From assembly GCA_964247055.1 (NCBI GenBank), contig OZ176051.1, forward strand, positions 744,001 to 808,000: a stretch of 64,000 nt of DNA, given 5' to 3'. The position numbers were made by a program, and so were the translations under genes. The notes below the pieces were generated by a model. That model was given only the letters and a program-made list of their open reading frames with translations, did not search any database and was not told the DNA's origin. Below, in pieces: positions 13,581 through 26,535 of this stretch. Positions within the stretch are counted from its first letter, which is position 1. Every line of letters begins with the position of its first letter. The stretch comes from Paragordius varius (Eukaryota; Nematomorpha).

Positions 13581-15779
13581 ACAAACTCTTTCATATCCGA
13601 TTTTTACAACGATACTTTAAAAATTAATGTATTAAACTAGTCGCATCAATACACAAGTTAAACTTTGTCCTTAAAAATCGGATATTGTTCACCGGTGAAC
13701 AAAATTATTTTTTATACATTCTCTTAGTAAGACTACATCAAAATATAGAGATAGTTTGACAAACTCTTTCATATCCGATTTTTACAACGATACTTTAAAA
13801 ATTAATATATAAAACTATTCGCATCAATACTCAAGTTAAACTTTGTCCTTAAAAATCGGATATGGGTCACCGGTGAACAAAATTATTTTTTATACATTCT
13901 CTTAGTAAGACTACATCAAAATATAGAGATAGTTTGACAAACTCTTTCATATCCGATTTTTACAACGATACTTTAAAAATTCTGGTATTAAACCAGTCGC
14001 ATCAATACTCAAGTTAAACTTTGTCCTTAAAAATCGGATATTGTTCACCGGTGAACAAAACTATTTTTTATACATTCTCTTAGTAAGACTACATAAAAAT
14101 ATAGAGATAGTTTGACAAACTCTTTCATATCCGATTTTTACAACGATACTTAAAAAATTAATGTATAAAACTAGTCGTATCAATAAATCGCATCAATACT
14201 CAAGTTAAACTTTCTCCTTAAAAATCGGATATTGGTCACCGGTGAACAAAACTATTTTTTATACATTCTCTTAGTAGGACTACATCAAAATATAGAGATA
14301 GTTTGGCAAACTCTTTCATATCCGATTTTTACAACGATACTTTAAAAATTAATGTATTAAACTTGTCGCATCAATACTCAAGTTAAACTTTGTCCTTAAA
14401 AATCGGATATTGGTCACCGGTGAACAAAATTATTTTATTTACATTCTCTTAGTAAGACTACATCAAAATATAGAGATAGTTTGGCAAACTCTTTCATATC
14501 CGATCTTTACAACGATACTTTAAAAATTAATGTATTAAACTTGTCGCATCAATACTCAAGTTAAACTTTCTCCTTAAAAATCGGATATTGGTCACCCGTG
14601 AACAAAATTATTTTTTATACATTCTCTTAGTAAGACTACATCAAAATATAGAGATAGTTTGACAAACTCTTTCATATCCGATTTTTACAACGATACTTTA
14701 AAAATTAATGTATTAAACTTGTCGCATCAATACTCAAGTTAAACTTTCTCCTTAAAAATCGGATATTGGTCACCGATGAACAAAATTATTTTTTATACAT
14801 TCTCTTAGTAGGACTACATCAAAATATAGAGATAGTTTGGCAAACTCTTTCAGATCCGATTTTTACAACGATACTTTAAAAATTAATGTATAAAACTAGT
14901 CGCATCAATACTCAAGTTAAACTTTGTCCTTAAAAATCGGATATTGGTCACCGGTGAACAAAATTATTTTATTTACATTCTCTTAGTAAGACTACATCAA
15001 AATATAGAAATAGTTTGACAAACTCTTTCATATCCGATTTTTACAACGATACTTTAAAAATTAATGTATTAAACTTGTCGCATCAATACTCAAGTTAAAC
15101 TTTCTCCTTAAAAATCGGATATTGGTCACCCGTGAACAAAATTATTTTTTATACATTCTCTTAGTAAGACTACATCAAAATATAGAGATAGTTTGACAAA
15201 CTCTTTCATATCCGATTTTTACAACGATACTTTAAAAATTATGGTATTAAACCAGTCGCATCAATACTCAAGTTAAACTTTGTCCTTAAAAATCGGATAT
15301 TGGTCACCGGTGAACAAAACTATTTTTTATACATTCTCTTAGTAAGACTACATCAAAATATAGAGATAGTTTGACAAACTCTTTCATATCCGATTTTTAC
15401 AACGATACTTTAAAAATTAATGTATAAAACTATCGTATCAATAAATCTCATAAATACTCAAGTTAAACTTTCTCCTTAAAAATCGGATATTGGTCACCGG
15501 TGAACAAAATTATTTTTTATACATTCTCTTAGTAGGACTACATCAAAATATAGAGATAGTTTGGCAAACTCTTTTATATCCGATTTTTACAACGATACTT
15601 TAAAAATTAATGTACAAAACTAGTCGCATCAATACTCAAGTTAAACTTTGTCCTTAAAAATCGGATATTGGTCACCGGTGAACAAAATTATTTTTTATAC
15701 ATTCTCTTAGTAGGACTACATCAAAATATAGAGATAGTTTGGCAAACTCTTTCATATCCGATTTTTACAACGATACTTT

Positions 15780-15815
15780 AAAAATTAATGTATAAAAGTT
15801 AAACTTTGTCCTTAA
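15780..15815 (+). repeat. Monomer with 20-bp deletion
   Basis: TATAAAA at 15791-15797 is joined directly to GTTAAACTTTGTCC. The usual intervening CTAGTCGCATCAATACTCAA is missing, giving a unit of about 158 bp. This deletion accounts for the 882-bp rather than 902-bp spacing of the surrounding five-monomer duplication, so it postdates or distinguishes one copy. Confidence 0.88.
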
Positions 15816-17612
15816 AAATCGGATATTGGTCACCGGTGAACAAAATTATTTTATTTACATTCTCTTAGTAAGACTACATCAAAATATAGAAATAGTTTGA
15901 CAAACTCTTTCATATCCGATTTTTACAACGATACTTTAAAAATTAATGTATTAAACTTGTCGCATCAATACTCAAGTTAAACTTTCTCCTTAAAAATCGG
16001 ATATTGGTCACCCGTGAACAAAATTATTTTTTATACATTCTCTTAGTAAGACTACATCAAAATATAGAGATAGTTTGACAAACTCTTTCATATCCGATTT
16101 TTACAACGATACTTTAAAAATTATGGTATTAAACCAGTCGCATCAATACTCAAGTTAAACTTTGTCCTTAAAAATCGGATATTGGTCACCGGTGAACAAA
16201 ACTATTTTTTTACATTCTTTTAGTAAGTCTACATCAAAATATAGAGATAGTTTGACAAACTCTTTCATATCCGATTTTTACAACGATACTTTAAAAATTA
16301 ATGTATAAAACTAGTCGTATCAATAAATCGCATCAATACTCAAGTTAAACTTTCTCCTTAAAAATCGGATATTGGTCACCGGTGAACAAAATTATTTTTT
16401 ATACATTCTCTTAGTAGGACTACATCAAAATATAGAGATAGTTTGGCAAACTCTTTCATATCCGATTTTTACAACGATACTATAAAAATTAATGTATCAA
16501 ACTAGTCGCATCAATACTCAAGTTAAACTTTGTCCTTAAAAATCGGATATTGGTCACCGGTGAACAAAATTATTTTATTTACATTCTCTTAGTATGACTA
16601 CATCAAAATATAGAAATAGTTTGACAAACTCTTTCATATCCGATTTTTACAACGATACTTTAAAAATTAATGTATTAAACTAGTCGCATCAATACTCAAG
16701 TTAAACTTTGTCCTAAAAAATCGGATATTGTTCACCGGTGAACAAAATTATTTTTTATACATTCTCTTAGCAAGACTACATCAAAATATAGAGATAGTTT
16801 GACAAACTCTTTCATATCCGATTTTTACAACGATACTTTAAAAATTAATGTATAAAAGTAGTCGCATCAATACTCAAGTTAAACTTTGTCCTTAAAAATC
16901 GGATATTGGTCAACCGGTGAACAAAATTATTTTTTATACATTCTCTTAGTAGGACTACATCAAAATATAGAGATAGTTTGGCAAACTCTTTCATATCCGA
17001 TTTTTACAACGATACTTTAAAAATTAATGTATAAAACTAGTCGCATCAATACTCAAGTTAAACTTTGTCCTTAAAAATCGGATATTGGTCACCGGTGAAC
17101 AAAATTATTTTTTATACATTCTCTTAGTAAGACTAATCAAAATATAGAAATAGTTTGACAAATTCTTTCATATCCGATTTTTACAACGATACTTTAAAAA
17201 TTAATGTATAAAACTAGTCGCATCAATACTCAAGTTAAACTTTATCCTTAAAAATCAGATATTGGTCACCGGTTAACAAAATAATTTTTTTTATCCCTCT
17301 TAGTAAGACTACATATAAAAATATAGAGATAGTTTGATAAACTCTTTCATATCCGATTTTTACAAGGAGACTTTAAAAATTATGGTATTAAACCAGTCGC
17401 ATCAATACTCAAGTTAAACTTTGTCCTTAAAAATCGGATATTGGTCACCCGTGAACAAAACTATTTTTTATACATTCTCTTAGTAAGACTACATCAAAAT
17501 ATAGAGATAGTTTGACAAACTCTTTCATATCCGATTTTTACAACGATATTTAAAAATTAATATATAAAACTAGTCGTATCAATCAATCGCATACACACTC
17601 AAGTTAAACTTT

Positions 17613-20169
17613 GTCCTTAAAAATCGGATATTGGTCAACCGGTGAACAAAATTATTTTTTATACATTCTCTTAGTAGGACTACATCAAAATATAGAGATA
17701 GTTTGGCAAACTCTTTCATATCCGATTTTTACAACGATACTTTAAAAATTAATGTATAAAACTAGTCGCATCAATACTCAAGTTAAACTTTGTCCTTAAA
17801 AATCGGATATTGGTCACCGGTGAACAAAATTATTTTTTATACATTCTCTTAGTAAGACTACATCAAAATATAGAAATAGTTTGACAAATTCTTTCATATC
17901 CGATTTTTACAACGATACTTTAAAAATTAATGTATAAAACTAGTCGCATCAATACTCAAGTTAAACTTTATCCTTAAAAATCAGATATTGGTCACCGGTG
18001 AACAAAATAATTTTTTTTATACCTCTTAGTAAGACTACATATAAAAATATAGAGATAGTTTGATAAACTCTTTCATATCCGATTTTTACAAGGAGACTTA
18101 AAAAATTATGGTATTAAACCAGTCGCATCAATACTCAAGTTAAACTTTGTCCTTAAAAATCGGATATTGGTCACCCGTGAACAAAATTATTTTTTATACA
18201 TTCTCTTAGTAAGACTACATCAAAATATAGAGATAGTTTGACAAACTCTTTCATATCCGATTTTTACAACGATACTTTAAAAATTATGGTATTAAACCAG
18301 TCGCATCAATACTCAAGTTAAACTTTGTCCTTAAAAATCGGATATTGGTCACCGGTGAACAAAACTATTTTTTATACATTCTCTTAGTAAGACTACATCA
18401 AAATATAGAAATGATTTGACAAACTCTTTCATATCCGATTTTTACAACGATACTTTAAAAAGGAATGTATAAAACTAGGCGTATCAATAAATCGCATCAA
18501 TACTCAAGCTAAACATTGTCCTTAAAAATCGGATATTGGTCACCGGTGAACAAAACTATTTTTTATACATTCTCTTAGTAAGACTAAATCAAAATATAGA
18601 GATAGTTTGACAAACTCTTTCATATCCGATTTTTACAACGATACTTTAAAAATTAATGTATAAAACTATCGTATCAATAAATCTCATAAATACTCAAGTT
18701 AAACTTTCTCCTTAAAAATCGGATATTGGTCACCGGTGAACAAAATTATTTTTTATACATTCTCTTAGTAGGACTACATCAAAATATAGAGATAGTTTGG
18801 CAAACTCTTTTATATCCGATTTTTACAACGATACTTTAAAAATTAATGTACGAAACTAGTCGCATCAATACTCAAGTTAAACTTTGTCCTTAAAAATCGG
18901 ATATTGGTCACCGGTGAACAAAATTATTTTATTTACATTCTCTTGGTAAGACTACATCAATAATAAAAAAATAGTTTGACAAACTCTTTCATATCCGATT
19001 TTTACAACGATACTTTAAAAATTAATGTATTAAACTATCGCATCAATACTCAAGTTAAACTTTGTCCTTAAAAATCGGATATTGTTCACCGGTGAACAAA
19101 ATTATTTTTTATACATCCTCTGAGTAAGACTACATCAAAATATAGAGATAGTTTGACAAACTCTTTCATATCCGATTTTTACAACGATACTTTAAAAATT
19201 AATATATAAAACTAGTCGCATCAATACTCAAGTTAAACTTTGTCCTTAAAAATCGGATATGGGTCACCGGTGAACAAAATTATTTTTTATACATTCTCTT
19301 AGTAAGACTACATCAAAATATAGAGATAGTTTGACAAACTCTTTCATATCCGATTTTTACAACGATACTTTAAAAATTCTGGTATTAAACCAGTCGCATC
19401 AATACTCAAGTTAAACTTTGTCCTTAAAAATCGGATATTGTTCACCGGTGAACAAAACTATTTTTTATACATTCTCTTAGTAAGACTACATCAAAATATA
19501 GAGATAGTTTGACAAACTCTTTCATATCCGATTTTTACAACGATACTTTAAAAATTAATGTATAAAACTAGTCGTATCAATAAATCGCATCAATACTCAA
19601 GTTAAACTTTCTCCTTAAAAATCGGATATTGGTCACCGGTGAACAAAACTATTTTTTATACATTCTCTTAGTAGGACTACATCAAAATATAGAGATAGTT
19701 TGGCAAACTCTTTCATATCCGATTTTTACAACGATACTTTAAAAATTAATGTATAAAACTAGTCGTATCAATAAATCGCATCAATACTCAAGTTAAACTT
19801 TCTCCTTAAAAATCGGATATTGGTCACCGGTGAACAAAATTATTTTTTATACATTCTCTTAGTAGGACTACATCAAAATATAGAGATAGTTTGGCAAACT
19901 CTTTCATATCCGATTTTTACAACGATACTTTAAAAATTAATGTATAAAACTAGTCGCATCAATACTCAAGTTAAACTTTGTCCTTAAAAATCGGATATTG
20001 GTCACCGGTGAACAAAACTATTTTTTATACATTCTCTTAGTAAGACTACATCAAAATATAGAGATAGTTTGACAAACTCTTTCATATCCGATTTTTACAA
20101 CGATACTTTAAAAATTAATGTATAAAACTATCGTATCAATAAATCTCATAAATACTCAAGTTAAACTTT
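17613..20169 (+). repeat. 2557-bp tandem duplication, copy 1 (14 monomers)
   Basis: Rare variants recur at exactly 2557 bp in the next block: TCTTAGTAAGACTACATATA at 18024 and 20581, AAAAAGGAATG at 18461 and 21018, and TCTGGTATTAAACC at 19378 and 21935. The left limit is set near 17612, where CTTTGTCC before the block corresponds to CTTTCTCC before copy 2. The unit contains CGAAACTAG, CATCAATAATAAAAAAATAG and ATACATCCTCTGAG monomers. Confidence 0.9.
19082..19099. repeat. 18-bp perfect palindrome around ACCGGT (example of GTTCACC subtype)
   Basis: TTGTTCACCGGTGAACAA is identical to its reverse complement. This is the extended form, found in monomers with ATTGTTCACC. The commoner monomers have ATTGGTCACCGGTGAAC, which keeps a 10-bp palindrome TCACCGGTGA. 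Other subtypes read TTGATCACCGG (44-53 kb), GGTCAACCGG (one added base that breaks symmetry), GGTCACCCGTG or GGTCACCTGTG. The site is the most G+C-rich spot of the monomer and includes an ACCGGT hexamer with a CpG. Confidence 0.85.
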
Positions 20170-22726
20170 CTCCTTAAAAATCGGATATTGGTCAACCGGT
20201 GAACAAAATTATTTTTTATACATTCTCTTAGTAGGACTACATCAAAATATAGAGATAGTTTGGCAAACTCTTTCATATCCGATTTTTACAACGATACTTT
20301 AAAAATTAATGTATAAAACTAGTCGCATCAATACTCAAGTTAAACTTTGTCCTTAAAAATCGGATATTGGTCACCGGTGAACAAAATTATTTTTTATACA
20401 TTCTCTTAGTAAGACTACATCAAAATATAGAAATAGTTTGACAAATTCTTTCATATCCGATTTTTACAACGATACTTTAAAAATTAATGTATAAAACTAG
20501 TCGCATCAATACTCAAGTTAAACTTTATCCTTAAAAATCAGATATTGGTCACCGGTGAACAAAATAATTTTTTTTATACCTCTTAGTAAGACTACATATA
20601 AAAATATAGAGATAGTTTGATAAACTCTTTCATATCCGATTTTTACAAGGAGACTTAAAAAATTATGGTATTAAACCAGTCGCATCAATACTCAAGTTAA
20701 ACTTTGTCCTTAAAAATCGGATATTGGTCACCCGTGAACAAAATTATTTTTTATACATTCTCTTAGTAAGACTACATCAAAATATAGAGATAGTTTGACA
20801 AACTCTTTCATATCCGATTTTTACAACGATACTTTAAAAATTATGGTATTAAACCAGTCGCATCAATACTCAAGTTAAACTTTGTCCTTAAAAATCGGAT
20901 ATTGGTCACCGGTGAACAAAACTATTTTTTATACATTCTCTTAGTAAGACTACATCAAAATATAGAAATGATTTGACAAACTCTTTCATATCCGATTTTT
21001 ACAACGATACTTTAAAAAGGAATGTATAAAACTAGGCGTATCAATAAATCGCATCAATACTCAAGCTAAACATTGTCCTTAAAAATCGGATATTGGTCAC
21101 CGGTGAACAAAACTATTTTTTATACATTCTCTTAGTAAGACTAAATCAAAATATAGAGATAGTTTGACAAACTCTTTCATATCCGATTTTTACAACGATA
21201 CTTTAAAAATTAATGTATAAAACTATCGTATCAATAAATCTCATAATTACTCAAGTTAAACTTTCTCCTTAAAAATCGGATATTGGTCACCGGTGAACAA
21301 AATTATTTTTTATACATTCTCTTAGTAGGACTACATCAAAATATAGAGATAGTTTGGCAAACTCTTTTATATCCGATTTTTACAACGATACTTTAAAAAT
21401 TAATGTACGAAACTAGTCGCATCAATACTCAAGTTAAACTTTGTCCTTAAAAATCGGATATTGGTCACCGGTGAACAAAATTATTTTATTTACATTCTCT
21501 TGGTAAGACTACATCAATAATAAAAAAATAGTTTGACAAACTCTTTCATATCCGATTTTTACAACGATACTTTAAAAATTAATGTATTAAACTATCGCAT
21601 CAATACTCAAGTTAAACTTTGTCCTTAAAAATCGGATATTGTTCACCGGTGAACAAAATTATTTTTTATACATCCTCTGAGTAAGACTACATCAAAATAT
21701 AGAGATAGTTTGACAAACTCTTTCATATCCGATTTTTACAACGATACTTTAAAAATTAATATATAAAACTAGTCGCATCAATACTCAAGTTAAACTTTGT
21801 CCTTAAAAATCGGATATGGGTCACCGGTGAACAAAATTATTTTTTATACATTCTCTTAGTAAGACTACATCAAAATATAGAGATAGTTTGACAAACTCTT
21901 TCATATCCGATTTTTACAACGATACTTTAAAAATTCTGGTATTAAACCAGTCGCATCAATACTCAAGTTAAACTTTGTCCTTAAAAATCGGATATTGTTC
22001 ACCGGTGAACAAAACTATTTTTTATACATTCTCTTAGTAAGACTACATCAAAATATAGAGATAGTTTGACAAACTCTTTCATATCCGATTTTTACAACGA
22101 TACTTTAAAAATTAATGTATAAAACTAGTCGTATCAATAAATCGCATCAATACTCAAGTTAAACTTTCTCCTTAAAAATCGGATATTGGTCACCGGTGAA
22201 CAAAACTATTTTTTATACATTCTCTTAGTAGGACTACATCAAAATATAGAGATAGTTTGGCAAACTCTTTCATATCCGATTTTTACAACGATACTTTAAA
22301 AATTAATGTATAAAACTAGTCGTATCAATAAATCGCATCAATACTCAAGTTAAACTTTCTCCTTAAAAATCGGATATTGGTCACCGGTGAACAAAATTAT
22401 TTTTTATACATTCTCTTAGTAGGACTACATCAAAATATAGAGATAGTTTGGCAAACTCTTTCATATCCGATTTTTACAACGATACTTTAAAAATTAATGT
22501 ATAAAACTAGTCGCATCAATACTCAAGTTAAACTTTGTCCTTAAAAATCGGATATTGGTCACCGGTGAACAAAACTATTTTTTATACATTCTCTTAGTAA
22601 GACTACATCAAAATATAGAGATAGTTTGACAAACTCTTTCATATCCGATTTTTACAACGATACTTTAAAAATTAATGTATAAAACTATCGTATCAATAAA
22701 TCTCATAAATACTCAAGTTAAACTTT
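20170..22726 (+). repeat. 2557-bp tandem duplication, copy 2
   Basis: The block is almost identical to copy 1, with isolated differences such as CTCATAATTACTC near 21240 against CTCATAAATACTC near 18683. It ends just before 22740, where copy 1 continues with GGTCAACCGG and this copy with GGTCACCGG. An eight-monomer part of it (from about 21.2 kb) is repeated again at about 1459 bp: TCTGG at 21935 recurs at 23394. Confidence 0.9.
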
Positions 22727-24525
22727 CTCCTTAAAAATCGGATATTGGTCACCGGTGAACAAAATTATTTTTTATACATTCTCTTAGTAGGACTACATCA
22801 AAATATAGAGATAGTTTGGCAAACTCTTTTATATCCGATTTTTACAACGATACTTTAAAAATTAATGTACAAAACTAGTCGCATCAATACTCAAGTTAAA
22901 CTTTGTCCTTAAAAATCGGATATTGGTCACCGGTGAACAAAATTATTTTATTTACATTCTCTTGGTAAGACTACATCAATAATAAAAAAATAGTTTGACA
23001 AACTCTTTCATATCCGATTTTTACAACGATACTTTAAAAATTAATGTATTAAACTAGTCGCATCAATACTCAAGTTAAACTTTGTCCTTAAAAATCGGAT
23101 ATTGTTCACCGGTGAACAAAATTATTTTTTATACATCCTCTGAGTAAGACTACATCAAAATATAGAGATTGACAAACTCTTTCATATCCGATTTTTACAA
23201 CGATACTTTAAAAATTAATATATAAAACTAGTCGCATCAATACTCAAGTTAAACTTTGTCCTTAAAAATCGGATATGGGTCACCGGTGAACAAAATTATT
23301 TTTTATACATTCTCTTAGTAAGACTACATCAAAATATAGAGATAGTTTGACAAACTCTTTCATATCCGATTTTTACAACGATACTTTAAAAATTCTGGTA
23401 TTAAACCAGTCGCATCAATACTCAAGTTAAACTTTGTCCTTAAAAATCGGATATTGTTCACCGGTGAACAAAACTATTTTTTATACATTCTCTTAGTAAG
23501 ACTACATCAAAATATAGAGATAGTTTGACAAACTCTTTCATATCCGATTTTTACAACGATACTTTAAAAATTAATGTATAAAACTAGTCGTATCAATAAA
23601 TCGCATCAATACTCAAGTTAAACTTTCTCCTTAAAAATCGGAGGTCACCGGTGAACAAAACTATTTTTTATACATTCTCTTAGTAGGACTACATCAAAAT
23701 ATAGAGATAGTTTGGCAAACTCTTTCATATCCGATTTTTACAACGATACTTTAAAAATTAATGTATAAAACTAGTCGTATCAATAAATCGCATCAATACT
23801 CAAGTTAAACTTTCTCCTTAAAAATCGGATATTGGTCACCGGTGAACAAAATTATTTTTTATACATTCTCTTAGTAGGACTACATCAAAATATAGAGATA
23901 GTTTGGCAAACTCTTTCATATCCGATTTTTACAACGATACTTTAAAAATTAATGTATAAAACTAGTCGCATCAATACTCAAGTTAACCTTTGTCCTTAAA
24001 AATCGGATATTGGTCACCGGTGAACAAAATTATTTTTTATACATTCTCTTAGTAAGACTACATCAAAATATAGAGATGATTTGACAAACTCTTTCATATC
24101 CGATTTTTACAACGATACTTTAAAAAGGAATGTATAAAACTAGGCGTATCAATAAATCGCATCAATACTCAAGCTAAACATTGTCCTTAAAAATCGGATA
24201 TTGGTCACCGGTGAACAAAACTATTTTTTATACATTCTCTTAGTAAGACTACATCAAAATATAGAGATAGTTTGACAAACTCTTTCATATCCGATTTTTA
24301 CAACGATACTTTAAAAATTAATGTATAAAACTATCGTATCAATAAATCTCATAAATACTCAAGTTAAACTTTCTCCTTAAAAATCGGATATTGGTCACCG
24401 GTGAACAAAATTATTTTTTATACATTCTCTTAGTAGGACTACATCAAAATATAGAGATAGTTTGGCAAACTCTTTTATATCCGATTTTTACAACGATACT
24501 TTAAAAATTAATGTACAAAACTAGT
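22727..24525 (+). repeat. Block repeated about 2.2 kb downstream
   Basis: Markers recur downstream at 2193-2201 bp: TCTGG at 23394 recurs at 25591 (2197), and AAAAAGGAATG at 24126 recurs at 26327 (2201). The changing offset is explained by two 4-bp deletions in this copy: GAGATTGACAAAC near 23165 (for GAGATAGTTTGACAAAC) and CGGAGGTCACC at 23640 (for CGGATATTGGTCACC). The copy downstream keeps the full forms. Confidence 0.85.
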
Positions 24526-26535
24526 CGCATCAATACTCAAGTTAAACTTTGTCCTTAAAAATCGGATATTGGTCACCGGTGAACAAAATTATTTTATTTA
24601 CATTCTCTTGGTAAGACTACATCAATAATAAAAAAATAGTTTGACAAACTCTTTCATATCCGATTTTTACAACGATACTTTAAAAATTAATGTATTAAAC
24701 TAGTCGCATCAATACTCAAGTTAAACTTTGTCCTTAAAAATCGGATATTGTTCACCGGTGAACAAAATTATTTTTTATACATCCTCTGAGTAAGACTACA
24801 TCAAAATATAGAGATAGTTTGACAAACTCTTTCATATCCGATTTTTACAACGATACTTTAAAAATTAATGTATAAAACTATCGTATCAATAAATCTCATA
24901 AATACTCAAGTTAAACTTTCTCTTTAAAAATCGGATATTGGTCACCGGTGAACAAAATTATTTTTTATACATTCTCTTAGTAGGACTACATCAAAATATA
25001 GAGATAGTTTGGCAAACTCTTTTATATCCGATTTTTACAACGATACTTTAAAAATTAATGTACAAAACTAGTCGCATCAATACTCAAGTTAAACTTTGTC
25101 CTTAAAAATCGGATATTGGTCACCGGTGAACAAAATTATTTTATTTACATTCTCTTGGTAAGACTACATCAATAATAAAAAAATAGTTTGACAAACTCTT
25201 TCATATCCGATTTTTACAACGATACTTTAAAAATTAATGTATTAAACTAGTCGCATCAATACTCAAGTTAAACCTTGTCCTTAAAAATCGGATATTGTTC
25301 ACCGGTGAACAAAATTATTTTTTATACATCCTCTGAGTAAGACTACATCAAAATATAGAGATAGTTTGACAAACTCTTTCATATCCGATTTTTACAACGA
25401 TACTTTAAAAATTAATATATAAAACCAGTCGCATCAATACTCAAGTTAAACTTTGTCCTTAAAAATCGGATATGGGTCACCGGTGAACAAAATTATTTTT
25501 TATACATTCTCTTAGTAAGACTACATCAAAATATAGAGATAGTTTGACAAACTCTTTCATATCCGATTTTTACAACGATACTTAAAAAATTCTGGTATTA
25601 AACCAGTCGCATCAATACTCAAGTTAAACTTTGTCCTTAAAAATCGGATATTGTTCACCGGTGAACAAAACTATTTTTTATACATTCTCTTAGTAAGACT
25701 ACATCAAAATATAGAGATAGTTTGACAAACTCTTTCATATCCGATTTTTACAACGATACTTTAAAAATTAATGTATAAAACTAGTCGTATCAATAAATCG
25801 CATCAATACTCAAGTTAAACTTTCTCCTTAAAAATCGGATATTGGTCACCGGTGAACAAAACTATTTTTTATACATTCTCTTAGTAGGACTACATCAAAA
25901 TATAGAGATAGTTTGGCAAACTCTTTCATATCCGATTTTTACAACGATACTTTAAAAATTAATGTATAAAACTAGTCGTATCAATAAATCGCATCAATAC
26001 TCAAGTTAAACTTTCTCCTTAAAAATCGGATATTGGTCACCGGTGAACAAAATTATTTTTTATACATTCTCTTAGTAGGACTACATCAAAATATAGAGAT
26101 AGTTTGGCAAACTCTTTCATATCCGATTTTTACAACGATACTTTAAAAATTAATGTATAAAACTAGTCGCATCAATACTCAAGTTAACCTTTGTCCTTAA
26201 AAATCGGATATTGGTCACCGGTGAACAAAATTATTTTTTATACATTCTCTTAGTAAGACTACATCAAAATATAGAGATGATTTGACAAACTCTTTCATAT
26301 CCGATTTTTACAACGATACTTTAAAAAGGAATGTATAAAACTAGGCGTATCAATAAATCGCATCATACTCAAGCTAAACATTGTCCTTAAAAATCGGATA
26401 TTGGTCACCGGTGAACAAAACTATTTTTTATACATTCTCTTAGTAAGACTACATCAAAATATAGAGATAGTTTGACAAACTCTTTCATATCCGATTTTTA
26501 CAACGATACTTTAAAAATTAATATATAAAACCAGT
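24526..26535 (+). repeat. 2010-bp tandem duplication, copy 1
   Basis: Rare variants recur exactly 2010 bp later: TCTCTTTAAAAATC at 24921 and 26931, ATCCTCTGAG at 24781 and 26791, the private CATCATACTC at 26361 and 28371, and TCTGG at 25591 and 27601. Comparison of 24481-24540 with 26491-26550 sets the edge: ATGTACAAAACTAG before the block against ATATATAAAACCAG at the junction. Confidence 0.92.

Larger units (their letters stand above)
12300..17612 (+). repeat. Mosaic of monomer subtypes
   Basis: Subtypes are interleaved here: ATTTTATTTACATTC units, AAACTTGTCGC units, GGTCACCCGTG units, TTCTGGTATTAAACC (13981), and an ACAAGGAGACTTT unit (near 12870 and 17365). A five-monomer stretch repeats at 882 bp: AAACTTG at 15071 recurs at 15953, and CCCGTG at 15129 recurs at 16011. 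Near 17280 and again near 18010 the variant ACTACATATAAAAATATAG marks another local duplication. Confidence 0.82.
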
